From Favolaschia claudopus (lineage: Eukaryota > Basidiomycota > Agaricomycetes > Agaricales > Mycenaceae), in NCBI GenBank assembly GCA_037176885.1, contig JAWWNJ010000083.1:868001-932000 (forward strand): a stretch of DNA of 64,000 nt, read 5' to 3'. The notes below the pieces were generated by a model, which saw only the letters and a program-made list of their open reading frames with translations, searched no databases and was not told the origin of the DNA. The position numbers were made by a program, and so were the translations under genes. Positions 1 through 11,609 of the stretch are shown here, piece after piece; position 1 is the stretch's first letter; each line of letters opens with the position of its first letter.

Positions 1-3000
1 CATCGCCCTCTGCTGCAACTCAAGCTGCTTCTTCCTGTCGCTGACGATCCGATCCAATTCCGCGTTCGAATCCGTCAAAGCAACCTCAAGCTTCGCAGCT
101 TTATCCTCCAACACCTTGATTTTCTCACCCTTCGTTGCGGAATGCTCGATCCACCACCCTATCTTCTGCCGTAAGACGCCGTTCTCTGCAGTCGATACTT
201 CGATTCGACGCCTGAGTTCTGAACGGGTCTCTTCATGTCGGGTGACGAGGTTGGAAATAGAGCGATTGAAGAGGCTAGACATCTCAGCGCAAAATTCATT
301 AGAAATAGCCGCTATGGCGGTATCACCGTCGTCGTCACTGGAGGACGCGGAAAGCACGGCGTTCGCCTGCATGTTTGAAGGAGCATTTGGTTTGCTACCC
401 GTCTGAGTGGACTGCGACTGGGTAGCACGAGGAAGTTCTGGATCTGTCTGTATCTCTTGCTCAGCTTTATTTTGTGCAGGTTTCTGGTTGCTCGAACGCT
501 GCTGTTGGTTTTGTGGAGGCGCCTTCTCAGAAGGCGAATTCATGAAGGCAGTCTGCGCTTTATGGGTTGGTGCCGGGACACCATTCGACTTGGGCTTTCT
601 CGACTTCGTCTTTTGCTTTTGCGACCCTTCTGTTTCTGCATCTTTATCAATTCTAAGCTAAAGAATCGAACGAAGCTTGCCTACCCTTGGGTGGACGATA
701 GGTGGGATCTGCCTCCTCGTTGTCCTCGTCCATTGCTTCATTACCATCTACATCTATTGTATAGATGAGTTATTTGAAAATTCAAGGACAAAAAATTAAG
801 CGCACCCATCTCATTAGCCGACTCATCGTCCCCAAATTCACGCTTATCCTCATTCTCGTCGCCGTCATCGTCGACCGAGGTGTTCCCATTCATTCCCTTC
901 AAATATCCGCGAAATATACTATCCATCCTCTCCTGCTCTGACCGGTCGTCGTCGACGTTCGTTGCGGCCGCACGTACCAGGGGGCCTAGCCAACACAGAC
1001 AGCTCTTCTTCTCCGGATGCTTTGGCCTCGGCCTCGCGAAAGCCAGCACATTATTCTCCCGGTCAAAAACCACTTCGGGCGTCGACAGAGCATAGTCACG
1101 AATCGTCACATTCTCCTCGGGAACCCCTGGCGCGAGCACCGACATCGCGAGACGCAGGCGTGTCAAGTACGAGGCAGCATCACGTACGATCGGCCGGTTT
1201 AAAAGTACCTTCCTTGCCAAGTCTTTCGCGTCCAGGTAGGCGCCGGAGTTGTGCATGATGCGCCATGCGCTCTGCGAGACCATCACAGCCTTGAGCCCCA
1301 GGCCTTTGATGAGGCCGGAATCCGATGTAGTGGGTTGAATCTGCATGTCCATAGGGATATCGGGGTGAAGCTTGCGCAGGGCAGCTTCAAATGCTGCACG
1401 GTAAGCTTTCGCGCCGTCCGCATCTTCGGTGGGATATACAAGATGAGAAAGGGATTCGGAGTGCTCGTCGGAGAGAACGTCGAGTGCTAAATGGACACCC
1501 AATTCGGGAATTGTGCGGAAGCCAAGGTCGGCTGCTCGCGCAAGGTCCCAACGATAGCGGCGTACGAGGTCGTCCGATCCAGGGTAGTCTCGCAAAATGG
1601 CGACGCGGTCCGCGGTGATGCGGAGCCTCCCATGGTAGTTGATCGAGATTTTGTTGAGGTAGAGACCGGACGGGACGAGTTGATCGCGGGAGTAGAAGAG
1701 CGCGGAGGGCGGGTAGCGCGCGATTGAGCGGCAGCAGAAACGTTTGGAGTGTTAAAGTTTTCTGGTGCCATGAAGAACTGAACGGGAGAGCCGGGGACAC
1801 GCCATGCGCGTTCTGGGGGAATGATACCATAGATAGCGCGGAAGAGATATTCAGGCTGGAACGACCCGTCGATACCCACTACCGTAATCGCCACTTCGTC
1901 AGAAGAAACCTGCTTCCGCCCGGCGTTGCTAAGCAAATTCTTGTCTTCACGCTTGGCGTCCATTCGAAATCGGACACGATCGTCGTAAATTTTGTTGAGG
2001 GCTTTGGAGCATTGTGTGCGGAATTTTTCTGTGAATGTCACGGGCTGACTAGAGTCAGAGTCCGAATCGTCGCTGTCACGTCGCCGCTTCTTCTTATTTG
2101 CGGCTTCCGTAGCTGGCAGAGTTAAGTCATAATATTCAGGAGTCACAGAAATCAAAACTTGCCTTTCTTATCCATATAGCCGTCAAGAGACCAAGGGGTG
2201 AGATCCTCAAGCACTGCGTATAACACCTCCTCCGTATCGTCATATTTTGGATCTTTCCAGCGCAACGTTCCGATTTGATGTCCTACACGGAACGATGCCC
2301 CAAGTTTTACGTCTTTTGGGACATCGGAAAGAATTTTGAAGACTTTTTCTGTGTGCTCCTGTAAAAATTGTGTCGCCAATATGAATCCCTTCCCTTTTTC
2401 GCCGACTGCGTAATCGCTCTGCCTGCTGGTAGACGCTCCATCCACCGTAAACGTAGAGAATTTGGCATTCCGATCGAGGTGATTGTTGTACGCGGAAAGG
2501 GCTGTGATTTCTAGCGTCGTATGTCGCCAGAGAACGAGGGATTAATCTATTGGGAAACCCGGTTTCTCGAGAAACCCTCCCATATAAGGAAATTTTAGAG
2601 AAATCCGCGGACAATGCTATTGAGAAACCCCAGTTTGCCGCACCGGCATCCTGGATGTGGTTGGAGGTCATTCCGTAGCTAAATAAGCTTAATAAAAGTT
2701 TAGACACGTACTGAAATTAAATTCAAGGGCATCCAAGCTCCGAGGAGAGTCTTGTGAGGGTTAACAGGGCTTGCCGTACTGCCGCACAGTAGACGTTGAT
2801 CCGATCACCCTCGGGGAGAGCGCAATGAAAGTGGTGTATGCTGAGCTTCAAACTGTAGCTGTATGCTGAGAGAGAACCTTCCTTCAGCCCCACATAACCT
2901 CTAAATAGATTCCTTGAGATTATTCTCTGCTGAATCTAAGTATGCCGCTTGAAAGGGCAATTTCGGCATCACGGCCGGCACAGACAGTGATTCCTTTGAA

Positions 3001-3691
3001 TGTCTCGATATCTTGCTTTCAATAACAGAATTTCAGCCACTGAATGAAAAGCAGTCTTTACTTCAGCTGGTTTATTGTGTTTTCAATCACTTTGGGCTTG
3101 CCTCTGGGCCTACAAAATTCATACCGGGAACTCAGCCGTCCGTTAGCATCAGTTCCGTGGGAGGGGTTTCTTCAAGAAACCCGGGTGCTTAACAACGGAC
3201 CGGGAAACCGGGTTTCCCAATAGATTCATCCGAGAACGAGTGCAATTTGGAGGTCTTTCGACAGATTCCGGGAGTTTTGGCGTAGGCTATCAAACGGGAT
3301 CCGTGCGGAGAGGATGTACCACGGCTGCCAGGCCGTGAGACGCCTGATTTGTGCACCGTGCGGCCCTGTCAACAACCCAGGATAATCTGAGATCAGGGAG
3401 GCTTTGCGCAGTTCGCGGTTCTTCGGCGTCTCATTCTGGCGGATGGAATCAGCAGTAATACAAATTGAAAAGGAAGGAGCTCGTTAGCAAAAGGCAGGCA
3501 TGTTCACATAGCATGATACTGACCCTCATATCCTCCCTCTTCCAAGCACACCACTCTCGCGTCATTAGAGCTTTTAAGACTTGCCCTTGAACGTTCTGTA
3601 CATATTCTTTCAATGCAAACGGAACGTCGAAGCCATCTAGTTCAGCGCAGTCGCGTGTCTTCCAATCGTATGTTGGTTTGCGGGGCGCCAT
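1..3691 (-). pseudogene. GHKL-type ATPase-like protein, copy A (broken)
   Basis: The start is at 3691 (MAPRKPTYDW) and the 3' end runs off the left edge. Copy B at 7393-11115 is the paralogue. Exon 1 (3691-3524) holds a possible GHKL N-box (ALKEYVQN). Later exons hold FTVDGAST and a G2-like glycine motif (VGEKGKGF), followed by a lysine-rich linker, a conserved middle domain, an acidic tract and a C-terminal coiled coil (about 1-430). The ATPase assignment is inferred from these degenerate boxes. It is a pseudogene: a 693-bp transposon lies in the ATPase domain at 2539-3231, and the frame shifts near 1710, where copy A lacks a stretch present in copy B whose length is not a multiple of three. 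One intron near 2107-2160 has a GC-AG boundary where copy B has GT-AG. The open segments still align closely with copy B, so decay looks recent. Confidence 0.7.
2539..3231. mobile_element. 693-bp MITE with 9-bp target duplication
   Basis: The 9-bp direct repeat GAGAACGAG flanks the element (2530-2538 and 3232-3240). The termini are 24-bp inverted repeats with one mismatch (2539-2562 against 3208-3231), starting GGATTAATCTATTGGG. Subterminal copies of GGTTTCT..AGAAACCC make further hairpins. No transposase is encoded. The paralogue (8475-8500) shows the empty site: removing the element plus one repeat restores the frame. A 9-bp duplication is typical of Mutator-like elements, so a non-autonomous MULE is likely; the superfamily is inferred from duplication length only. 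Confidence 0.93.
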
Positions 3692-4278
3692 ACCACGGAA
3701 GAATTGTAACAATGGGAATAGGTAAAAACTGGGTAAAGTCGGTGGTCCACGATTGGGTGCACAGAACAGGGAGGAGTGGCGTAGTTCAAGCAGGCAATAA
3801 GCGGATGAGCTGTGTAGAGTGCCGCGCGAGCGAGATATTGAACGATTCTCGAAGTAAGAGAATCGAGATGCTGGAAGCAGACGGAAAGACAACGTTTCGT
3901 CATCATGATGATGGCGGTCACGGTTCGTGACCGCCAGTGGCAGTAACACCAGTGTCACCACAGAGGTGGTCAACCGCGGTCACATGACCGAAACACATTC
4001 ACAACATCACTTCTCTACGCCTCGCATGCAATGCGACTGTCAAAGAGATAGTTCCGATTTGATAACAACAAGAAAGCCTTTCATATAATTGGAATACGGT
4101 AAGTAGTAGGAGAATTATCGTTTGAAATTTTGAACGGCAAGCTATAGAACTTCGCAAACCACGCCACGAAGGTAAACGCGCGAGCACCAATTGAGGCAGG
4201 GAAGAGGAGACATAATGTCTGTTCAAACAGTGCTAAAGAATGCTTAGCGTGGTTCCCCGGAATTTAATGCTGAACCCA
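3692..4278. other. Intergenic, GHKL-A promoter side / F-box A 3' side
   Basis: This holds the upstream region of GHKL copy A and the downstream region of F-box gene A. Around 3925-3990 there is a cluster of GTGAC/GTCAC words, including TCACATGA, that also occur upstream of both F-box genes (near 6160 and 15540-15600). No gene is supported here. Confidence 0.5.
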
Positions 4279-5958
4279 CTAATTGTACAGGCCGTCTGAC
4301 GGTAAAGCCTTGCGAAGGGAAAACGTATACTCCACCGAGACTATTAAACCATGTGCACGAAACCGGTGAATATCCGGAACGACCTGTGGATTTTCGATCG
4401 AGTTCCATATCCCTAGATTTTGCAATTTGGTTTTGTATTCCACCTGCAATTCAGCTAACTTGACCCAAACTTTGTCGTCAACTCTACAGTGAATATGCAA
4501 TGCTGTCAGGGCTGGATAGGGATCGGGAGTGTCCTCGTCAGGGGCTAGAGCCATGACCAGCGGCGCGTTCGATTCAGCGAGTTCTGGGTCGGTATCAGAA
4601 TTGAGATCCAATGTAAGTCGAGTGAGATGAGGGAAGAGGCGTAGAGTCTGCAGGGAGGTCTGACTGGCCGTCTCCGCTAAAGGGATCCAAAGGTCGCGTA
4701 AACCGGGAGAATGAGTGGCAAGATGTGAGATGACGGGTAGGCCGAGAGATACACCTAGGATTGATGGTCCGGGCAGTTGGAATGAATGCAGCTGGGGCAT
4801 TATAAGATGCGTGATCAGATTGGCGAGGTCTGTGGACTCTAATGACGCCTCATTGGAATGCGTCATCGTTTCTATGATGAAGATCAAGGATTCGAGGTAG
4901 GGAAGCAGAAGCTTTTCCCCAACCCACGCTTCATTTGGGTCTTCGAGAGACAGAGCAACGCTCACTGAGCGGAGATTTTTGCACCCTTGCAGCAAGCGAA
5001 TGGTCGCCGTGGCCAGGAGTCCCCGAGATAGAGGATCATCGGGTAAAAAACGTCTCTCCGGAATCCGTTTGAGTGTGAGGTGTTGCAAATGGTTCCAAGA
5101 AAAGGCTGTAGTCGGCACAAGCACGCTGAGATCTCGGAGCGAGAATTCAACACGAGCTGTTTTCATCTGGCAAAACAGAGGGGCAGATAAAATAACAGCT
5201 CCGGTGTCCGCATCCAGACCATCTGCGTTGAAGTCTCCATCCATGTCTACATCGCTCCAGTCGTATACATTTTGATATGCAGCCTGTACGTGCTCTACAA
5301 GCGGTGCATCCAAATGAGCCATTGCCTCGAAATCTGCGTGAGACATGTTGGAGGTGCGGAGAGTTCCCCAGCGTGCGGAGAGCCCGAGAATCGAGGAAAA
5401 CGCATGGCGAGAGTCAGGAATATTGGGGGTGAACACAACGGAGAGATTGAGGGGAAGCGGAGCGGAGCGTTCCAACCAATCAAGCATGGCAGCTTTCCTG
5501 CCCTCCTTGAACGCCACGAAAGCCAATGAAATATGGAGTGAAGCCCAAAGTTTTGGCATCCCGAAGGCAATGGAACGCCACCCACTGCAAATTTGTCCCA
5601 ACAACATCGGCGCCTCACTGGCGCTCATGATGGGGTTCCGCTGTGTCGGAAGGCACTGGAGAAATATTCCCTCCAGAACATCTTGAGGCATACGGCGGGG
5701 ATTAGAGATGAGAGCACGATGCGATTCGACGTAAGATTTGACTCGGTCTCTTTTTTCGGTCAGATCCTGGATGCGAGCCTCTAGATGAGCGAGCTCGGCT
5801 TCATGGAGCAGCAAATGAGAAAGAATCTTCTCGATTTCCGCGTCTGTTGGAACGTAGTTTGTGTGTAAATATTCCGCGAATGGCGAAGCCTTGAACTGGT
5901 CTGCGGCGCTGGCATCTATGAGCATTGTGGGCGTTGGGACGAAGATGAGCCGAGTCAC
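4279..5958 (-). CDS. F-box protein with LRR-like C-terminal region (copy A)
   Basis: Single-exon frame of 559 residues. After a short leader comes a helical/coiled segment (about 40-75), then an F-box of the type common in Agaricomycetes (about 85-145: PRRMPQDVLEGIF, then CSGWRSIAFGMPKLWASL). The rest is a leucine-rich tail of irregular repeats. F-box proteins of this kind are substrate receptors of SCF (Skp1-cullin) ubiquitin ligases; the target is unknown. The start could be the first ATG (5958) or an in-frame ATG a dozen codons later (MLIDAS), which lines up better with paralogue B at 13831-15531. No intron or frameshift is visible, so the gene looks intact. It sits between the two broken GHKL genes. 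Confidence 0.8.
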   Translation of the reverse strand: MTRLIFVPTPTMLIDASAADQFKASPFAEYLHTNYVPTDAEIEKILSHLLLHEAELAHLEARIQDLTEKRDRVKSYVESHRALISNPRRMPQDVLEGIFLQCLPTQRNPIMSASEAPMLLGQICSGWRSIAFGMPKLWASLHISLAFVAFKEGRKAAMLDWLERSAPLPLNLSVVFTPNIPDSRHAFSSILGLSARWGTLRTSNMSHADFEAMAHLDAPLVEHVQAAYQNVYDWSDVDMDGDFNADGLDADTGAVILSAPLFCQMKTARVEFSLRDLSVLVPTTAFSWNHLQHLTLKRIPERRFLPDDPLSRGLLATATIRLLQGCKNLRSVSVALSLEDPNEAWVGEKLLLPYLESLIFIIETMTHSNEASLESTDLANLITHLIMPQLHSFQLPGPSILGVSLGLPVISHLATHSPGLRDLWIPLAETASQTSLQTLRLFPHLTRLTLDLNSDTDPELAESNAPLVMALAPDEDTPDPYPALTALHIHCRVDDKVWVKLAELQVEYKTKLQNLGIWNSIENPQVVPDIHRFRAHGLIVSVEYTFSLRKALPSDGLYN

Positions 5959-6808
5959 ATTGCTCGCGACTGACTTCGGACTTGCGGCCGAGTGCCCGAA
6001 GCCCCAAATGGAATTATGGGGAAGCTTGCTTCCCCATTCATCGGTATAGGGCTCTGGAATGCAGATGCTTACAAATCTCCGTCCGGATGCTTTGTAAGCA
6101 CTGTCCTGGAGTCCTCAGTCCGTGGCCTCGGACTTCGGAAACGGCCGTCACTGTCATTGTCATGTGACCTCGGACTGCGCGCCGAATAAACTTTTCCGAG
6201 TGTTCAACTTTGGTTCAACTCAAGTTCAATTGGCCTGTTTGAACCTCATGTGCTGTGAATAAATATATATACCCAACCAACAGCTATATATTCAATGGTT
6301 GCTTGCTCCTTAAGAAAGAAGTAAGCATCAAGTTTTGTAAGTTCCAAGCCTCCTCAAGTTACAAGCACTTTGCCACCAGTGCCGGGGGCCGAAGGGAATG
6401 CTTTGAGCAGCTTCAAAATAATGACTTTACTACCAGTGTCTTGAATATACTTACCACTATCCAAGATTTAGCTGTCAAAATTAATAATCCAGAAAACCAG
6501 CTGAGGGCCACTGAGTGTGCAACCAGATTCATTGGGAGGAGAAGAGGCTTGAAGGTGGATATGAGGGCGGTTACTGAGGCGGTTCTGAAGTTCGTCAACT
6601 GAATAAGTTGGTTACCCAAATCGGGCGAAAAACTGCTCGAGCCAATGATGTTGCCCGAATTTAGCAAGATTAGCTACTGTACATGAATGAATTGGACGTA
6701 AGTATTCGACTAGGATATTGAACTCCCATTCGCACTGAAGCAAGCTTACCCTCCTATGTGGACCATTGTCCACATACCCAACATGTTCTCCAGTTGATGG
6801 ATGACTCA
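5959..6808. other. Intergenic, upstream of F-box A
   Basis: Contains a perfect 22-bp palindrome at 6016-6037 (ATGGGGAAGC / GCTTCCCCAT arms) and several CTCGGACTTCGG-type words. There is an AT-rich patch near 6258-6290. An open frame of about 100 codons follows on the plus strand (ending 6602), with no recognisable domain and no homologue in the window; I do not call it a gene. The right end is the 8-bp target duplication of the next element. Confidence 0.4.
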
Positions 6809-7325
6809 TAAGGCTCCAACCATTTCCGTTTGTAAACGTTTATACACGGTTATAATCGTTTTCGTTTCCGTTTTATTTGCCAGGGTGCGGAAACAGTTTA
6901 TAAACAGTTTACATGCTGGGGATACTTAGCAGTGTTCCACCACAGTAAATGAGGTCAGAAAAAGGTAATCTCACTGAGTTTATATCACAGCACCCTTAAC
7001 AATGCCCTCAGAATGCTTTCTCTGTGATACCTGATGTTGCAGGCCTCAACCGTTTGCGTTGTGGTAGTGGTTCCAAATAAGGAAATACCCCGCTTGGTCC
7101 TGAATGTACTGGTACGTCCCAGATTCTGCCTCAGAGAATCATTCAGAATGTTCAAATAGACACATACGGTAGAACATACGTTGAAAATGATCGATTCGAG
7201 CCATTAGCGATACACCTTGAAGGTATTAAATTTCTGAGCCCCGAAAACAGTTTATAAACGGTTTTAAACCATTTCCGTTTTGTTTGCCGGATTCCACAAA
7301 CGAAAACTAAATGGTTGGAGCCTTA
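6809..7325. mobile_element. 517-bp hAT-type MITE
   Basis: Perfect 8-bp target duplication ATGACTCA at 6801-6808 and 7326-7333. Terminal inverted repeats begin TAAGGCTCCAACCATTT (17 bp identical). Subterminal regions are rich in AAACAGTTTATAAAC/GTTTATA words. No coding capacity. 8-bp duplications with short TIRs are the hAT hallmark. It lies 60 bp upstream of the start codon of GHKL copy B, so it sits in that gene's promoter or leader. Confidence 0.93.
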
Positions 7326-7392
7326 ATGACTCAGCTTCTGCCGCATTTTTCTCCTCCTGCTCACCCATTCATTGCTACCATTTGCCTGCAGT

Positions 7393-10300
7393 ATGGCGCC
7401 TCGCAGACCGACGTACGACTGGAAAGCTCGCAACTGCGCAGAACTAGAAAACTTCGATGTCCCTTTTGCTTTCAAAGAATACGTACAAAATGTTCAGGGG
7501 CAGGTCTTGAATAGTGTTTTCCTGGCTTGGCTTGGCCCGAAAGCCATGGCTTTGGCCTGGCTTTTGCTGGCTTTGGCTCAGGAATTTTCAAGCCAGAGCC
7601 ATGGGCCAGCGAAAGCCAGGGCCAAGCCAAAGCCGCTGGCTTGGGCCATGGCTTGTGACGAAATTTTACTTTGCTTTATTTTGATGTGCCATGTAGGTCA
7701 ACTGACATTAATATAGTCCAGAGATACAATACTTACAGTATTGAAACTCACAGAGCTCTCCGCTGATGCTCTCGCTGCAATTTTCCCTCTTCGACCGTTA
7801 GTGGGACCTTCCTAATTTGGAAGTTGTACTGACTTTGTCGTCGAAATTTGTAGTGTTCCTCGAAGAATATGCAGAAGAGTGTTGAGAAGCGATTTTGTGA
7901 AGGTAATCCTCGCCTCGAAGTGTCCTCCCTTGATTGAATATGAGTCAATTTCACCTACCAAAGGGAATGTCCAAAGCCATGGCTCACCTGGCTTGGCTTG
8001 GCCCGAAATATTTCAAGCCAGGAGCCAGAGCCAGACGAAGCCAGAGAAACGGCTTGGCCTGGCTTGCTCAAGCCATGGCTTGGCTTGGCTGGCTTCTGGC
8101 TTTGAGCCAGGGCCAGCAAAACACTAGTCTTGAAAGGTCTGAGGACCCGCGAGTGGTCCGATTGGAAAAGGGAAGATTTGAGAGTGAGTTTCAGCTCATT
8201 AGAACACTTTTCGCTTTCGAACAAATTTTCTTTACTTTCTATCATTGATTCGCATTTATCCTTCCGCAGAATGAGACACCGAAAAACCGCGAGACCCGCA
8301 AAAAAACTCTGATTACTGACTACCCTGGGTTACTGACGGGGCCGCATGGCGCGCAAATCAAGCGGCTCAAAGTATGGCAGCCGTGGTATATTCTATCTGC
8401 GCAAATCCCATATCTGCAGCTGCGGTATCGCTCCGCTAACCTGCCCAAGGATCTCCAAATCGCCCTTGTCCTCTGGCGACACACAACGCTGGATATCACC
8501 GCCCTCTCCGCTTTCAACAACCACCTCGATAAAGAAGCCAAGTTCTCTACGTTCACCGTGGATGGCGCGTCGACGAGCAGGCACGACATATTTGCTGTCG
8601 GCGAGAAGGGGAAGGGTTTCATATTGGCCACGCAGTTTTTGCAGGAGCACACGGAGGCCGTATTTAAGACCCTCTCCGATGTCCCCAAAGACGTCAAGCT
8701 TGGGGCATCTTTTCGGGTGGGTCACAAAATCGGGACATTGAAGTGGAGGGAGCCGAAGTACGATGACGAAGCGGAGGAGGTGCTTTACGTGGTGCTCGAC
8801 GATCTCACCCCTTTGAATCTTCAGGCGTACATGGACAAGAAAAGTGTGTTTATTGCCATTTTCCTGCATCTGACATTCGACTTACCGATGACAGTCACCG
8901 AAGCGGCGAATAAAAAGAAACGCCGCCGTGACAGCGACGACTCCGACTCAGACGCTGGCCAGCCGGTCGCATTCACAGATAAATTCCGCACCCAATCCGA
9001 AAAGGCTCTTAATAAGATCTACGAGGATCGCGTGCGTTTTCAAATGGACGCCAAACGTGAAGACAAAAGCTTGCCACTCAGCAGCGCAGGGCGTCAGTTG
9101 GTGTACGGAGACGAAGTGGCCATCACGGTTGTCGGGATCAACGGGTCCTTCCAACCCGAGTATCTTTTCCGCTCCATCTACGGAATCATTCCTCCCGAAC
9201 ACGCGTGGCGCGTACCGAACACTTCCGTACAGTTCTTCATCTCACCCGCCAACTTCGACGCTCCTGATCGAAACGCTCAACCACCTGCCGAATCATCTGA
9301 AGATCTATTCGAAACGGAATCCGGTCCCCCTGCGCTGTTCTACTTGCGCGACCAACTCGTCCCCTTCGGTCTTTTTCTCAACAAACTCTCCATAAACTAC
9401 CACGGGACGCTCCACATCACCTCCGACCGCGTCGCCATTCTACGAGACTACCGCGTCGACGTCTATCAAAAGGATCTCTCTCTCGCCGCCGACCTAGGAT
9501 TCCGCACAATCCCAGAACTCGCTGTCGAGCTTGCGCTGGACGTTCTCTCCTGCGACCACTCCGACTCCCTCTCGCAATTAATCAAACCCGATAACAAAGT
9601 AGACGATTCGGAGGGCACCAAAGCTTACCGCGCTGCCTTCGAAGCTGCCTTGCGCAAGCTCAATCCCGACATCCCTGCGAGTACACGTATCCAGCCTACG
9701 GCCTCCATTAAGAAGGAGAAGGATCTCATCGAGGAACTGGGGTTTCAGGCTGTGGAGGTATCGGATAGCGCCTGGCGCATCATTCACGACTCCGGCGCGT
9801 ATCTTGCGGTGAAAGACGTCGCAAGGAAAGACTCCTAAGCCGGCCCGCAGTCAGCGACGCCCTCGGACGTCTGAAACGCCTGCGTCTCGCCATGGCGAAG
9901 GTTGCACCGCACGTACCCGAAGAGAACGTGACGATACGGGATTATTCGCTCTCGACGCCGAAGGTGGTGTTTGATGAGAAGAAGAATCTGTTGGCGTTTG
10001 CGACGCCCAGGCCGTGTGGAAAGCATGCGAAGCAGAAGAGCTGTTTGTGTTGGTTGGGGCCGGCGGTGTATGAGGCTGCAATGAGAGTCGGTGGGGATAA
10101 ACGATCGGCGGAGGAGAATTTGGATAGTTTTTATCCGGCCTTTTTGAAGGGGATGAATGGGAAGACGGCGGTGGATGAGGAGGAGGAAGATGCAAGTGAT
10201 GAGGACGATGACGATGACGATGACTCGGGAAATGAGATGGGTATGTTTTTTTTCTCTTCTCTTTGACGCCTCGGTCGGCGACTAATCGTCGTTTCTAGAT

Positions 10301-11115
10301 GTGGACGACAATGCTGACAAGGACAATGAGAAGGACGATCCTACCTATGTTCCTCCCAAGAGTAAGCACATATTCTTTCCCCGCTCTTTGAATTTGTGGG
10401 ATTGACGAAAAGTGCAGCAAAAGATGCGGCGGAAAAGCGGAAGAAGCAAGAGGCAGAGACACAGAAGAAGAACGGATCGAAGGGGTCGAAGTCAAATGAC
10501 GTCCAGGCAGCGAAAGAGAAAGCGCAGACCCCCGCCAAGACTCCACTTAAGGAGAAGTCGCCATCATCGCGCCAGGAGAAGGAAACTGCAAGCACTCAAA
10601 ACTCTCCCGCAAAGCAACCCGACGCGCCTCCCGAAACGCCTCGCGCCAAGCAACCCGAACAGATTCAGACGGTCAACAAACCAACCGCTCCGACCAACAT
10701 GCAAGTACATCCTTCTCCCGTCAAAGCCTCATCGTCTTTGACCTCCATCGACGACGAGGAGGGCGAGGCTGTCATCGCGGCGGTCTCCGGGCTCGCGGCT
10801 CGCCTCAAAGAGTCCCGCGTTCTCGTCTCCGACCTCACGCGCCAGATCGACGTATCGAATACCGAGATCGACATCTTGCGTCAAGAGATGGGGAGGCGGT
10901 TGACGGTGGAGCAGTCTGCTGCGAAGCAAGCGACTATTTGGGCACAAGCGGAGACGATAAAGAGGCTCGAAGGTGATTTGAAGGAAGCGAATGAGCAGTT
11001 GGATCAGTTGCTGGAGGAGAGTAAGAGGCGGTTGGAGCTGCAGCAGGCGGCGGTGTTGGACGCTCAGAGGTCGTTGGCGGTTTCGCAAACGCGAAAACGG
11101 CAGCGGACGGAGTGA
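7393..11115 (+). pseudogene. GHKL-type ATPase-like protein, copy B (broken)
   Basis: The start at 7393 (MAPRRPTYDW) matches copy A. Exon 1 (to 8183) is split by the hAT MITE at 7512-8126; without the MITE and one repeat it is 168 nt and in frame. Exon 2 starts at 8270. The G2-like motif VGEKGKGF is near 8597, then KKKRRRDSDDSDSD, a conserved middle domain, a DEEEEDASDEDDDD acidic tract (about 10170-10235), and a C-terminal coiled coil ending KRQRTE at 11115. Introns near 8844, 10241 and 10362 are GT-AG. A 1-bp deletion near 9829 relative to copy A shifts the frame and gives an early stop at 9836-9838. With the MITE this makes it a pseudogene, although the downstream frame stays open to the natural end. 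The nucleotide-binding role is inferred. Confidence 0.7.
7512..8126. mobile_element. 615-bp hAT MITE inside GHKL-B exon 1
   Basis: The 8-bp target duplication GTCTTGAA lies at 7504-7511 and 8127-8134. The TIR is TAGTGTTTTCCTGGC against TAGTGTTTTGCTGGC (15 bp, one mismatch); TAGTG is a classical hAT terminus. Both ends carry dense subterminal arrays of GGCTTGG/CCAAGCC words, inverted between the two ends, of the kind that bind hAT transposase. The uninterrupted sequence of copy A (3565-3585) shows the original site. Confidence 0.95.
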
Positions 11116-11438
11116 TGCGCTCTTTCCTTTGCGTCGTGAATTCTGCGCATGGATGAGGAGGGAAACAAGGAAGAATTTCTGTATATATATTTGGAAGGAA
11201 TGGTACGGTTGGAGTCTCGTTAGCAATGTTCAATGTACATATGAAATTATGCCAGATAGCTGTACAGTAATATGGTGTTATTTCTTGGATATTCGTTTGC
11301 TCGACGTCAAGCACAATACAGTCGTTCCAGCTCAACTCTATAACGAAAATAATGGCACGTTTTTCAACTTCATGTTTCACCTCGGAATTTACCTATGCTC
11401 TTAGCGCACATACGAAGTCATACACCGTGAAAAGTCAG
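11116..11438. other. 3' flank of GHKL-B
   Basis: AT-rich non-coding sequence after the GHKL-B stop, likely its 3' UTR. No other feature was seen. Confidence 0.4.
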
Positions 11439-11608
11439 TAGGGAATTAGTGATTGTATGTGCTACAGCTATATATCCAAAGATGAATTCGCAGCAACGAT
11501 AAAACACTGATCCCCACTGTAAAAAATATTGAGTCTGATTGGCTCATCTCCCAGCGCCGCTTCACTCACAATCCAGACCACACCTGAGGAAGGCAGCTGC
11601 GTAACCCT
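11439..11608 (-). pseudogene. F-box gene 3'-end relic (third copy)
   Basis: The stretch aligns with the 3' end and downstream flank of F-box gene B (13715-13877). Shared blocks include AACGATAAAACACT, TCACTCACAATCCAGACCAC and GGCAGCTGC. The stop equivalent to that of gene B is at 11566-11568. Only the last dozen or so codons remain. On the minus strand the relic follows directly after the SDR relic, so the original F-box body was deleted or replaced at a junction near 11610. Confidence 0.75.
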
Positions 11609-11609
11609 C

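Noticed and set aside
6255..6602. Possible small plus-strand gene
   Set aside because: No homologue, domain or convincing start context; could be chance.
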